From CAYTLW01 sp964438735 (lineage in GTDB: Bacteria; Myxococcota_A; UBA9042): a stretch of DNA of 64,000 bases. The stretch is from the NCBI GenBank assembly GCA_964438735.1, contig CAYTLW010000008.1, positions 1 through 64,000 on the forward strand, read 5' to 3'. Shown piece after piece: positions 33,807 to 42,523 of this stretch. The number at the start of each line of letters is the position of its first letter. Position 1 is the first letter of the stretch. The translations under genes were made by a program, and so were the position numbers. The notes below the pieces were generated by a model. The model was not told the DNA's origin. It worked only from the letters and a program-made list of their open reading frames with translations, and ran no database searches.

Positions 33807-36800
33807 GGCGGTGGGCAGCCCAGGTTGATCAGGGTCGCGACCCCGTACTGCCCCTGTACCGCCAGGTCCGGGCAGCCATCGTCGTTGATGTCGGCCTGCG
33901 CCAGGTGGGTGGACTCGCCGAGCGTGTACAGGCGTTCAGTCCACTGGATGAAGGTGAGCTTATTGACGCCATTGTCATCGGGAAGCAGGCTGCCGAGCCA
34001 GATCTCCACCGCGTCCGTCTCGCCGTTGACGACCAGGAGATCCAGGTCGCCGTCGTTGTTGACGTCAAAGGTATTGATCGCGGTTCGGATGCCCTTCGTG
34101 CCATCGAATGGTGAGTTCTCCGCGAAACCACCGGCGTTGCCCAGCACGAAACCCAGCTGTTCCGACGCCGCGTAGAGCAGGTCTGTGCAGCCATCCTGCG
34201 TGATATCGGCCGGTCGGAACGCGCTGATCCCCTTGCTGACCAGCGGTGCTGTGGCAGCCAGGTTGAATACATGCCCTGCCGCCTGCCTGCGCAGCGTGGT
34301 GTAGGAGCCGCCGCCCTTACCCAGGTTCAGGGTGAATAGCGAAGCTGCTGAATCGTCGCAGAACGGCGCCGAATGCAGCCCGAGTGGCCCTGGAGGCAAT
34401 ACGCGATAGCTCGGGGTGACCCACGTGAGCGCGCCGGTGACCTTGTCCTTGGCAGCCTGCTTGGACAGCTCGCCCTTGAGCAGTTCAATGATTGTGCACT
34501 TGGTGGAGTTGTACAGGCAGAAGCGGGTGATGATGCACAGGTCGTCGGTGGGCGGACACGCGTTGCAGGTGTTCTTCTCCTTAACAGGATTCGGTTCGCA
34601 TGGCATGGCCTCGTAGGGCTTGCCCTTGCCCTTTTCAATATAGAATACCGGGCCGACGCGGCCGACCTCGTCGCCTTTCAGCCCTTTGAACAGTCGAATC
34701 CTGGACGCCATGCCGCTGGCTGCACCCATGATGACCGCGACATCGGAGTTGTTGTCATCGTCGAAGTGGCCAACAGCGGCATCGACGATCCCGATACCCG
34801 CCGCTTGAGCGAAGAAGGGCTTGATCGGGCTCGGCTTATGCGGCGGGGAGTCTTCCTTGATGCCCAGCGGTTCGCTGGGGTCGTTGTTGAGCCAGATGTG
34901 CATGCTCACGCGTTCGATATGGGCGCCGTTCCTGGGCCCTTGCAAGGGCGTCTCCTTCTCCGGCTCTTCAGTCGAGAAGATCTTGCAAAGGCTGCCCTTC
35001 TTGTCCTTGTTGTCGTTGCTCTCATCACCGAAGGTATTCATCACCTCCAGGATTTCGTGGGTGGCACAGGCGATGAATCCATCGCCGCCCTTCACCGCGT
35101 CAGAACCCATGGTGTAGTTGCGCTGGTAGACGGTGACCATGTCGTCATTGCCCTGGCCGTTGAACTGGCCGAAGTCCATGCCGACGATAGGCGGCAGCTT
35201 CTTGCCCGCGCCGGCCGCCTTGGTGTCCTTGACGCCGGATTCCTTCATCAACTTCAACGTGTTGTAGGGGCCGTATTCGCCGGTACGGACCTTCTTTTGC
35301 AGCCCCTCGGCGCCGTTGAGATAGAGGCCAAAGTAGTACGCCGGCTGCGGCAGATTGCCGGACTCGGATGGCTTCAACACGGTCGATACGGAGTTCACGC
35401 TGGCGATCAGCAGATCTGCCCGGTCATCCCCGCTCAAGTCGTGCAACTTGAAGCGAGACACCTCCAGCGAGGAGTTGAGCACGATGCCCTCGGCGGCTGC
35501 GACCTTCGTCTTGCCGCAGACCCGGTGGACTGTGGCGGCGTGGTAGTCCCCGCCACCTTTTGCAAGGGCGATGTTCAGGGCCACGCCGCTGTCCAGGGCC
35601 ACCAGGTCCGGCACATCATCGCCATTGAGGTCGGCCGCGCGCACGGCCGACACCGAATTGCCCAAGATGAAGGAGCGGTAACACTGCTCCCAGAATGACT
35701 CGTCCGTCGGGTCGACAGGCAGGAGCGTGACGGTGCGCGAACCGGTGGTGACGATCACGAAGTTCTCTCCCTCAGGGCCGATGGGCGCGACGGTGAGGGA
35801 TTGGAGCGACACGTTGACGTAGTGGGTTCGGTACACCGGCTTCTTGGAAGCGCTGTCGAAATCGTATCCACCGGCCGCGTTGCCGCTGACCCAGCGGATC
35901 ATGCCGGACTTGGCGCCCACGATGAGGTCCGGGTAGTCCTTGTCGTCCACACTGCCGTTGCCATCGTCGTCATTCCACTGCACTGGCGCGATGAATTGCG
36001 CGTCCTTCATGTCGAAGAGGAAGTCTGACTGGGTCGTCTCGATGCACGAACCGAAACCTGTGCCGAGGTTGCGACAGACGCTGATCGCCGGCTTGGCGCG
36101 ACCCAGCGCCACGTCCTTGAGCGGTGGGCTTGACTCGTCGGCGATATAGTCGCCAATCGCAAGCGAGGTGATGCCGCCGGCGAGCTTCTGCACCGTGCTC
36201 TTCGAGAACAACTTGGCCGTGCCGAGTCCTTTCCACGGGGCGTCTTTGCACTTCCGCTCGGCGTCATCCTTGGTCGGGCAGAGCGGATCTTTGTTCAGGT
36301 AGACGACGGTCAGCGCGCTCTCGTCCGCGGCACCGCCTACGATGACGTCCGGGCCGCCGGAGTTGTCCATGTCGGCCATGGCCAGCGCCTTGATCTCCGC
36401 CTCGATGACGAAGGATTTCGTCTGCTTCAAGCCACCCTTCAGCTCTGCTTCTTCGTCCTTCGCCTGCGCAAACATGGCCACCAATCCGCTGGCCCCGTCG
36501 GCGATCAGGCCGCCGGCCATCACGTCGATGAGCGCGTTGTCTCCGGTTCCGTCGTCGTCCAGGTGGGCCAGCGCCACGTAGCTGAAGTCACCCGCGGCGA
36601 TGAACTCGGGTGCGCCAAAACGCCCATTGCCCTTGGCGCCCTCGTTGGCCGGATCGGGTGCCTGCAGTCCGCGGCGCAGGAACATGCCGTTGGAGGCCGC
36701 CATCACCACGTCGATGACCTTGTCCCCATCGAAGTCCGCCAATTCGAAGGTGCGGATCGTCGCAGGGGCGGTGACCTGCCCCACCACGCCCGTCTGTCCG

Positions 36801-37639
36801 GGCGGGTCTGTCACTCGCTGCACCACATCGAACTTCGGCGCCTTGAGCACCTTGACCTTGATCTCCTCGGACGTCTCGTTGCCGGCAAAGTCCTTGGCGA
36901 TCACATTGAGTTTCACGATGGCGGAGGGTTTGTCGCCGAGGTCCACCGGGATCTTGAAGGAGCCCGAACCGGTCATGCAGAACAGGATTCCCTCTTGCGC
37001 TTCACACGTCTTGCAACTGTTCGGGTGTTCGTCGGGCAGTTTCTTGTCGCATCGCCCCACAACCGGGTCGTCGTCCAAGTCGATTTGGACCGCGGCCAGG
37101 TTCTTGTCATTGATGCTCCCCTTGAAGGTCACCTTGCCGATATGGGTCGAGTCCGGTTCTGGCGCGGTCAGCTTGAATGTCGGGGCCGTGCGGTCGACGA
37201 CCACGCAGACCTGCTTGGCGCCACTGGCCTCGGTTTTGGCCGCCGACTTCGACTCCCCGGTGGCGGACAGGGTTCCGCAGACTTTGCCTTCCTTGATCAG
37301 CGGCTTGTCCTTGTCGTCCTTTTCCTTGCTTTTGATCGTGAAGGAGAACTCGGTGCCCTTGACAACCTCGTCCGGTAGCCCCTTGAACCGCAGCGTCGTC
37401 TTCAGCGAATTGGCGCGAAGCTTCTTGATACTCTTGGCTTTCAGCTTGCCCGAGACAGTGAAGAAGCCGTCCTTGCTGCCCACGTGAACGCCGTTATCTG
37501 GCAGCACCTCTTCGAACTCGATGTCGGGCAGTACTTCGCCTGCCGGCGGCGCGGCCTCCTCGGGACAGCCGGCAAGAATCAGCACGGCGGCGGCCAGGGC
37601 CAGGTGGGGCAAAAACGGGCGTGGGATCGAAGCGCTCAT
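33803..37639 (-). CDS. Giant FG-GAP/VCBS-repeat lipoprotein
   Basis: 1278 residues from the ATG at 37639. The signal peptide ends in the lipobox LAGC. Residues about 45-270 contain Ig-like beta-sandwich domains with two cysteine pairs (CDKKLPDEHPNSCKTC). From about 290 onward are at least eight FG-GAP-type calcium repeats of a propeller (FELADFDGDKVIDVVMA, LADMDNSGGPDVIVGG, AADLNGDDVPDLVALD, HLDDDGTGDNALIDV, TFDVNNDGDLDLLVV, QADINDDGCPDLAVQG). A Cys-rich insert (CEPNPVKEKNTCNACPP) sits between repeats. It is an outer-surface protein, probably binding calcium and a ligand or matrix. No ribosome site is clear; see the candidate leaderless promoter. Confidence 0.86.
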   Translation of the reverse strand: MSASIPRPFLPHLALAAAVLILAGCPEEAAPPAGEVLPDIEFEEVLPDNGVHVGSKDGFFTVSGKLKAKSIKKLRANSLKTTLRFKGLPDEVVKGTEFSFTIKSKEKDDKDKPLIKEGKVCGTLSATGESKSAAKTEASGAKQVCVVVDRTAPTFKLTAPEPDSTHIGKVTFKGSINDKNLAAVQIDLDDDPVVGRCDKKLPDEHPNSCKTCEAQEGILFCMTGSGSFKIPVDLGDKPSAIVKLNVIAKDFAGNETSEEIKVKVLKAPKFDVVQRVTDPPGQTGVVGQVTAPATIRTFELADFDGDKVIDVVMAASNGMFLRRGLQAPDPANEGAKGNGRFGAPEFIAAGDFSYVALAHLDDDGTGDNALIDVMAGGLIADGASGLVAMFAQAKDEEAELKGGLKQTKSFVIEAEIKALAMADMDNSGGPDVIVGGAADESALTVVYLNKDPLCPTKDDAERKCKDAPWKGLGTAKLFSKSTVQKLAGGITSLAIGDYIADESSPPLKDVALGRAKPAISVCRNLGTGFGSCIETTQSDFLFDMKDAQFIAPVQWNDDDGNGSVDDKDYPDLIVGAKSGMIRWVSGNAAGGYDFDSASKKPVYRTHYVNVSLQSLTVAPIGPEGENFVIVTTGSRTVTLLPVDPTDESFWEQCYRSFILGNSVSAVRAADLNGDDVPDLVALDSGVALNIALAKGGGDYHAATVHRVCGKTKVAAAEGIVLNSSLEVSRFKLHDLSGDDRADLLIASVNSVSTVLKPSESGNLPQPAYYFGLYLNGAEGLQKKVRTGEYGPYNTLKLMKESGVKDTKAAGAGKKLPPIVGMDFGQFNGQGNDDMVTVYQRNYTMGSDAVKGGDGFIACATHEILEVMNTFGDESNDNKDKKGSLCKIFSTEEPEKETPLQGPRNGAHIERVSMHIWLNNDPSEPLGIKEDSPPHKPSPIKPFFAQAAGIGIVDAAVGHFDDDNNSDVAVIMGAASGMASRIRLFKGLKGDEVGRVGPVFYIEKGKGKPYEAMPCEPNPVKEKNTCNACPPTDDLCIITRFCLYNSTKCTIIELLKGELSKQAAKDKVTGALTWVTPSYRVLPPGPLGLHSAPFCDDSAASLFTLNLGKGGGSYTTLRRQAAGHVFNLAATAPLVSKGISAFRPADITQDGCTDLLYAASEQLGFVLGNAGGFAENSPFDGTKGIRTAINTFDVNNDGDLDLLVVNGETDAVEIWLGSLLPDDNGVNKLTFIQWTERLYTLGESTHLAQADINDDGCPDLAVQGQYGVATLINLGCPPP

Positions 37640-37645
37640 AGATGC

Positions 37646-37673
37646 ATTGTCCCGCTTCTCGGCGGCGGGTCAA
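37646..37673 (-). promoter_or_regulatory. Candidate promoter for the FG-GAP lipoprotein
   Basis: On the minus strand: TTGACC, 16-nt spacer, GACAAT, ending 6 nt before the ATG at 37639. Matches are 5/6 and 4/6 to the sigma-70 hexamers. Transcription would begin at or next to the ATG, giving a leaderless message, which fits the absence of a ribosome site. Confidence 0.4.
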
Positions 37674-37790
37674 GCAAAAGAGCTTCGGGTCCACCTCGAA
37701 AATAGTCTTCATATTCAGATTGTTGTGCTGGGATTCCCGGGCCTCGAAAGCGGTCTGTGACAGGTGGTTGGAGTGGACCGACCTGGTTCG

Positions 37791-37814
37791 TGGCATGTGC
37801 CATGGCATATGCCA
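37791..37814. promoter_or_regulatory. Two adjacent 12-bp palindromes, probable operator
   Basis: TGGCATGTGCCA (37791-37802, one mismatch from perfect) is followed directly by TGGCATATGCCA (37803-37814, perfect). Half-sites TGGCA/TGCCA repeat with a 12-bp period. The pair sits centrally between two divergent genes, which suits a dimeric regulator binding cooperatively. Regulator unknown. Confidence 0.5.
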
Positions 37815-37965
37815 CGCTGAGTCGAGCGCCTCGACGCAGCGACTTACAGGCCATCAACCAGATAAAATCATGACGCTAATCCGTGGCCGTCGCCTCGCCT
37901 GAAATGGCACGTCCCTTGCTCTACCGCGTGCGCTGCGCGCCACGTCTGGCTGTGGCGGCTGGGAG

Positions 37966-38637
37966 ATGTGCATGAATCGGCGTTCAGAATCCTCGCTCAC
38001 GAGTTTGGCGCTCGCGCGGCCGGCCACGCTGCGCGGCCTTCCAGATGCCGACCTGCTCGGCCAATTGCTCGAGTCGGGGCGCAAGCCGGGCCAGCGTGCC
38101 GATCGCCTGCTCCAGCTGACGGGTGGCTGGCGAGGGCTGCGCAGGTGGTTGTACAGCGATGCCTCCGGCGTGGACCTGCAGATCGAGGAACGGTTACGCG
38201 TCGGTGCCGCGTTGGAGGTCGGCCGTCGTCTGCTCTGTGAACAGCCGCCGGACCACCCGCTGATCGACCCGGCGACCGTCGCGGCAAGGTATCGACCGCT
38301 GGCCATCGAAGAGACCGAACACCTGGTCGCGGTGGGTCTGGACGCAGGCCGGCGGCCGGTGGTGGAGCATCGACTGGGTGGCGCAGTGGACGGTGTTCAC
38401 GCCCACCCAAGGGACCTGCTGCGGCCGCTGATCGCCGCCGGCGCCGTGGCGATGATCGCGGTGCACAACCACCCTAGCGGTTGCGGTGAACCGAGCGCTG
38501 CGGACCTGGCCTTCACCGCCCGCCTGGCGGAGGCGGCCGATCTCTGTGGTGTGCCCTTGTTGGACCACGTGATCATCGCAGGTGCCGGTTGGACGAGCCT
38601 GGCCATGCGCGGCCAGTTGGCAGGCGACAATGGTTGA
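37966..38637 (+). CDS. radC: RadC family JAB1/MPN metalloprotein
   Basis: 223 residues from the ATG at 37966; a second ATG at 37972 is possible. The N-terminal half has the UPF0758 helix-hairpin-helix-like region (LRGLPDADLLGQLLESGRKPGQRADRLL in two parts). The C-terminal JAB domain has the zinc motif H167-N-H169-P-S-G...D180. RadC proteins were linked to DNA repair and are competence-induced in pneumococcus, but the biochemical role is unsettled. Its stop overlaps the start of the ComEA-like gene by 8 nt. Confidence 0.9.
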   Translation: MCMNRRSESSLTSLALARPATLRGLPDADLLGQLLESGRKPGQRADRLLQLTGGWRGLRRWLYSDASGVDLQIEERLRVGAALEVGRRLLCEQPPDHPLIDPATVAARYRPLAIEETEHLVAVGLDAGRRPVVEHRLGGAVDGVHAHPRDLLRPLIAAGAVAMIAVHNHPSGCGEPSAADLAFTARLAEAADLCGVPLLDHVIIAGAGWTSLAMRGQLAGDNG

Positions 38638-39043
38638 GAACGACGGCCAGAGTCGAGAGGACCCCGTCGTACTGCGTCTGCTGGTGGTGGTCGCGGCCGC
38701 ACTCAGCTTCGCGCTCGTCGACCTGGCCGTCGGCTCCGGGCAGCCCTCCGCGACCGAGGGAGTCCTCCGGTTGACCCCGTGGCCAATGTCTCCAGGCGCT
38801 CACCTGGCCAGCGCTGGATGTATCGAGCCGCGCGACGCGACGGCCGCGGATTGGCGTCAGGTCGTTGGCGTCAATCGACGCACGGCACCGCTCCTGGTGG
38901 CCCATTGCAACCGTGCGGACCGGGGACCCGGTGCCGAAGAGACCACTCGAGGCAATTGTGGTGTGCGCACGGACTTCAAGGCGTTGCGCGGCATCGGAGC
39001 GCGCACCGCGCGGCGGATCATCGCTGCGATCTGTCCCCCTTGA
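38630..39043 (+). CDS. Membrane-anchored helix-hairpin-helix (ComEA-like) protein
   Basis: 137 residues from the ATG at 38630, which overlaps the radC stop. One N-terminal membrane segment (LRLLVVVAAALSFALVDLAV) is followed by about 40 residues of linker and two helix-hairpin-helix-like motifs: DWRQVVGVNRRTAPLLVAH and DFKALRGIGARTARRIIAAI. This is the architecture of ComEA, the periplasmic DNA receptor for natural transformation, though the first motif is weaker and two cysteine pairs (GC...HC, NC...IC) are added. It could also be a general DNA-binding envelope protein. Coupling to radC supports a DNA-related role. Confidence 0.72.
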   Translation: MVENDGQSREDPVVLRLLVVVAAALSFALVDLAVGSGQPSATEGVLRLTPWPMSPGAHLASAGCIEPRDATAADWRQVVGVNRRTAPLLVAHCNRADRGPGAEETTRGNCGVRTDFKALRGIGARTARRIIAAICPP

Positions 39044-39054
39044 GAGGCCTCAAG
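39039..39054. terminator. Hairpin shared by convergent HhH and lysC genes
   Basis: CTTGAG-AGGC-CTCAAG, a perfect 6-bp stem with a 4-nt loop. Both stop codons lie inside it (TGA at 39041-39043 on plus, TGA at 39052-39050 on minus). No T-run follows. Confidence 0.45.
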
Positions 39055-40276
39055 CGGCGCCGCTGCCGTCCAGACCGAAGGCCTCGTGGAGCACGCGCAC
39101 GGCCAGTTCGGTGTAGCGCTCGTGCACCACGCAGGAGATCTTGATCTCGCTGGTGCTGATCAGTTGGATGTTCACCGATGCGGCGCCAAGGGCCTCGAAC
39201 ATGCGCACCGCGACACCCGCCTCCGATCGCATGCCGGCGCCGACCACCGAGACCTTGGCCACGCGATCGTCGCCGCGCACGGTGCCCGCTCCGATCGCGT
39301 CGGTGGCCTTCTGGGCCAGCTCCAGTGCCCGCTCCATCTCGTTGCGCGGCACGGTGAAGGTCACGTCCGTGTGACCGGCGACCGAGGCGTTCTGAATGAT
39401 GACGTCGACGTTGATCCCAGCCTCTCCAAGCGGTCCCAACAGCGAGGCCACCATGCCCGGCTGATCTGGCACGCGTTCGGCGGTGAGCTTTGCGGTGTTT
39501 CGATCGAAGGCGACTCCGGTGACCACTGCCCCTTCCATGCCTTCCTCCTCGGGTACGACCCAGCTGCCTTCTGTGTCGAGAAATGATGAGCGCACATGCA
39601 GCGGCACTCGGTATTTCATGGCAAATTCCACCGACCGGGTCTGCAACACCTTGGCGCCGAGACTGGCCAGCTCCAGCATCTCCTGAAACGTGATTCGCTC
39701 GATCTTGCGCGCCTTGCTGCACACCCGGGGATCGGTGGTGTAGATGCCGTCCACATCGGTGTAGATCTCGCACACATCGGCGTGCACTGCGGCGGCCATG
39801 GCGACCGCGGACAGATCGCTGCCGCCCCGCCCCAAGGTGGTGATCTGGCCGGCGGCGTTGATGCCCTGAAAGCCCGCGATGACCACGATCTGGCCGGCGT
39901 CGAGCGCCTCGACCACCGAGCCGGCTTCGATGTCCATGATCCGGGCCATGCCGTGGGCATCATCGGTGGTGATGCGCACCTGGTGGCCCAGGAAGCTGCG
40001 CGCCTCCACGCCCTTTTCGCAGATGGCCAGCGCCACCAGGCCGATGGAGACCTGTTCGCCGCTGGCGAGCAGCACGTCGATCTCACGGTGATGGGGGGCG
40101 CGGGTGATCTGCCCGGCGAGGTCGACCAGTCGATTGGTCTCACCGGCCATGGCCGATACCACCACGACCACGCGGTTGCCCTTGCGGTGGGTGCGCACGG
40201 CGCGCTCAGCGACGAGTTGGATGCGCTCGATGGTGCCGACGGAGGTGCCGCCGAACTTCTGCACGATGGTGGCCAT
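39050..40276 (-). CDS. lysC: Aspartate kinase
   Basis: 408 residues from the ATG at 40276 (AAGG about 9 nt upstream). It phosphorylates aspartate, the first step to lysine, threonine, methionine and diaminopimelate. The kinase domain starts VQKFGGTSVGT and has VVVVSAMAGETNRL, VVIAGFQGIN and TTLGRGGSDLSAVAMA. Two C-terminal ACT domains (about 265-405; VPDQPGMVASLLGPLGEAGINVD and SVVGAGMRSEAGVAVRMFEALG in segments) give feedback control by lysine/threonine. It resembles the monofunctional, alpha-type enzyme with 405-411 residues. It lies 50 nt downstream of ybbR, where glmM is often found in cdaA-ybbR operons. Confidence 0.96.
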   Translation of the reverse strand: MATIVQKFGGTSVGTIERIQLVAERAVRTHRKGNRVVVVVSAMAGETNRLVDLAGQITRAPHHREIDVLLASGEQVSIGLVALAICEKGVEARSFLGHQVRITTDDAHGMARIMDIEAGSVVEALDAGQIVVIAGFQGINAAGQITTLGRGGSDLSAVAMAAAVHADVCEIYTDVDGIYTTDPRVCSKARKIERITFQEMLELASLGAKVLQTRSVEFAMKYRVPLHVRSSFLDTEGSWVVPEEEGMEGAVVTGVAFDRNTAKLTAERVPDQPGMVASLLGPLGEAGINVDVIIQNASVAGHTDVTFTVPRNEMERALELAQKATDAIGAGTVRGDDRVAKVSVVGAGMRSEAGVAVRMFEALGAASVNIQLISTSEIKISCVVHERYTELAVRVLHEAFGLDGSGAA

Positions 40277-40326
40277 GGAGTTGCCTTCTGGATGCTTTCG
40301 GGTCCGCGGGTCGGCGCGGCGCGCGA

Positions 40327-41292
40327 TCAGCGGGCGGGAATCTCACCCAACAACTGGAACTTTGCAACCGCGGGTTTGATGGTCAACGTGACGCCCTTGA
40401 CCGGATGCGCGCGCAGCTTCACGCGGCGCTCCTTGCGCTCGATGGCCGGCCCCACGTCGGCAAAGATGAGATTGTCCGGCGGGTTGTCGACGAGCGCCCG
40501 AACAGCGCGGGTCAGTCCTCGGATGCTGATCGTCGCCTCGGTGGGATTGAGCACGCAGCGCATCCCCTCCGGGCAACCGCGCACCACGACCGGGCGCTGT
40601 TCCAGCTTGCGGGTGAGCTGGTGTTCCTCGATCTTGACCTGGACCTCGACCTCGTCAGCCGAGAGTTTGACGTGTCGACCTGCCACGCCCAGCAAGCGCG
40701 TCCGGACCCGCAGGTCGCTGTCGGCGCCCGAGATGTCGATCGGCGCGGCGCGCACGATCTTGATGGCCCGAACGACGGACGCGGGCCCCGTGACCTCAAC
40801 GCTCCGCGGCTTGTAGGACACACCACGGCGCGCAACGCCGAATCCGGACGCTGGTTCACCGGTCCTCTTGGGTTCATCCACGGGCACCCTGCGCGTCGCG
40901 ACCGCCTCGAGTCGCACGTCGATGGCCGACGGCCGTACGGACAGGACTTCCATGCCCTCGACGCCAAGCTGTTCGGCGACCCACTTCTGATCGAAGGCGA
41001 AGCGCTCGCCGTCGGCGTAGGTACCGATGTCGCAGATGACCTTGCGCGCTCGGTCGGTGAGCATCTCCCGAATGCCCCGCCAGCGTCCTCGCACCCGGAT
41101 CTGCACCTGCTCGGGCAGGTCACCGACGAACACCTGCCCGATCGGCACATTGGCGACCGCCAGCGGCACGTCGATGGAGGCCTCGCGAACGCTGTCGCGA
41201 CGCACCACCAGGTGGATCAACAGCGCGAGCAGGAGCGAGAGCACCTTCATATTGAAGTTGCCCATCACCAGGGCGCGAAGGCGCTGCATCAT
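40327..41292 (-). CDS. cdaR: YbbR-domain protein (CdaR-like regulator of CdaA)
   Basis: 321 residues from the ATG at 41292 that overlaps the cdaA stop (ATGA). A single N-terminal membrane segment (MKVLSLLLALLIHLVV) anchors about four YbbR repeats facing outward (IDVPLAVANVPIGQVFVGD, SVEVTGPASVVRAIKIV and so on). CdaR binds the membrane-bound diadenylate cyclase CdaA and tunes its activity in Firmicutes. Immediate coupling to cdaA supports the same role here. Confidence 0.9.
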   Translation of the reverse strand: MMQRLRALVMGNFNMKVLSLLLALLIHLVVRRDSVREASIDVPLAVANVPIGQVFVGDLPEQVQIRVRGRWRGIREMLTDRARKVICDIGTYADGERFAFDQKWVAEQLGVEGMEVLSVRPSAIDVRLEAVATRRVPVDEPKRTGEPASGFGVARRGVSYKPRSVEVTGPASVVRAIKIVRAAPIDISGADSDLRVRTRLLGVAGRHVKLSADEVEVQVKIEEHQLTRKLEQRPVVVRGCPEGMRCVLNPTEATISIRGLTRAVRALVDNPPDNLIFADVGPAIERKERRVKLRAHPVKGVTLTIKPAVAKFQLLGEIPAR

Positions 41293-42512
41293 GACGGCTC
41301 ACCCTGCGCTTGCTCGGCTGCTTCGCCGTTGCTCGGTGGCGGCTTTTCGTCGTCGTCCTCCGATGGCGCTTCGACCGGGTCTGCCTCGTCCAGGGTCTCG
41401 CTCTCCAAGACCACCGCAGGGGTCGCGATGGGGGTCGCCTTGATGACCAGCGGCTCCAACGCGGGCTCGGGCGGCGCCCCTTGAGGTTCGGGAGTCGACT
41501 CGACGGGCTCTGGCGGAGGCTCTGGCTTGGGATCGGCCTCCGGTCGCTGCAACTCGACCGTGGCGTCCTGGTGCACGGTCGCTTTGCGCAGCAGCTCGCC
41601 GGTATCTCGGACGGTACGTTCGCGCACTGTCTGCGGATCGAATGCGTACTCGCCCGTGCTGCGGGTGGCCATCTCCGTAGGCGCGTGGTGCACGATGCGG
41701 CGCTGCCAGCGCTTCTGCCAGGCGTCCCGATCGCGTCGTTCGCCAAAGAGGACCCGGAATCGGTCGCGCAGGTTGGTCGGCTTCAACTCCAGGTCGATCT
41801 GGCCCATGTGCGCGATGGCACAGCGACCGCTCTCCTCGGATACCACCACCACGATGGCGTCCGTCTCGTCCGCCAGGCCCAGCGCCGCGCGATGTCGCGA
41901 GCCCATGTTGGCGGGGATGTCATCGCCGAATGCCAGCGGCAGGAAACAGGCGGCCGAAGCGATGCGACCCTTCTGGATGATGACCGCGCCATCGTGGGTC
42001 GGGTTCATATGCGATGGGATGAACAAGGAGGTCAGCAGCTGCCAGCTGACGTCGGCGTCGACCCGCACGCCATGCTCCACGTAGCGATCGAGGTCCGCCT
42101 CCTGTTCGATGACCACCAGCGCGCCAATGCAGCGCTGGCTGAGCACCGCGGTCGCCCGTAACACCTCGCCAAGCACCGCGCTGGAGGCCGGGTCGCTGCT
42201 CGAAAACACGAGCGGCGAACGCATGGTGCTGGCCAGCGCGCGCCGGATATCGTCCTGAAAGAGCACCACAAGCAGCACCACGATAGAGCTGATGAAGCGG
42301 TCCAGGAGCCAGTTCAGGGTCGGCAGATCGACCACATCATCCTGGCTGAGATAGAACATGCCGAAGATCAGCGCCACGCCGAAGAGCGCCGCCCCCGATC
42401 GCGAGCCCTTCAGCAGCAGCAGCAGCTGGTAGATGATCACCGCGACGAGCACGACGTCGAGCAGGGATCGCCAGAGACTCAGGGTTTCCAGTTGCAGATC
42501 CGAGCTGAACAC
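41289..42512 (-). CDS. cdaA: Diadenylate cyclase CdaA with extended C-terminal tail
   Basis: 407 residues from the ATG at 42512. It makes cyclic di-AMP from two ATP. Three membrane helices span about 15-35, 41-57 and 72-87. The DAC (DisA_N) domain has the metal and nucleotide motifs DGA (174-176) in HDGAVII and RHR (206-208) in SRHRAALGL. From about 270 the protein continues in a Pro/Glu-rich, acidic, probably disordered tail of about 135 residues; typical CdaA is about 270. The tail may regulate activity or bind partners. It lies 11 nt after folP and overlaps ybbR. Confidence 0.94.
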   Translation of the reverse strand: MFSSDLQLETLSLWRSLLDVVLVAVIIYQLLLLLKGSRSGAALFGVALIFGMFYLSQDDVVDLPTLNWLLDRFISSIVVLLVVLFQDDIRRALASTMRSPLVFSSSDPASSAVLGEVLRATAVLSQRCIGALVVIEQEADLDRYVEHGVRVDADVSWQLLTSLFIPSHMNPTHDGAVIIQKGRIASAACFLPLAFGDDIPANMGSRHRAALGLADETDAIVVVVSEESGRCAIAHMGQIDLELKPTNLRDRFRVLFGERRDRDAWQKRWQRRIVHHAPTEMATRSTGEYAFDPQTVRERTVRDTGELLRKATVHQDATVELQRPEADPKPEPPPEPVESTPEPQGAPPEPALEPLVIKATPIATPAVVLESETLDEADPVEAPSEDDDEKPPPSNGEAAEQAQGEPS

Positions 42513-42523
42513 GCGCTGCCTCT

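Larger units (their letters stand above)
37640..37965. other. 326-nt divergent intergenic region
   Basis: Between the minus-strand FG-GAP lipoprotein and plus-strand radC. It is locally AT-richer than the window (37690-37720). It contains a candidate sigma-70-like promoter for the minus-strand gene (37646-37673), two adjacent 12-bp palindromes (37791-37814), and an AT-rich TAAAAT near 37863 that could belong to a plus-strand promoter. I see no RNA gene or coding sequence. Confidence 0.6.

Noticed and set aside
34373..35698. 441-codon open frame on the plus strand
   Set aside because: Antisense to FG-GAP repeats of the giant lipoprotein.
37791..37814. Sigma-54 promoter suggested by TGGCA
   Set aside because: No TTGC at the correct spacing; the symmetry fits an operator better.
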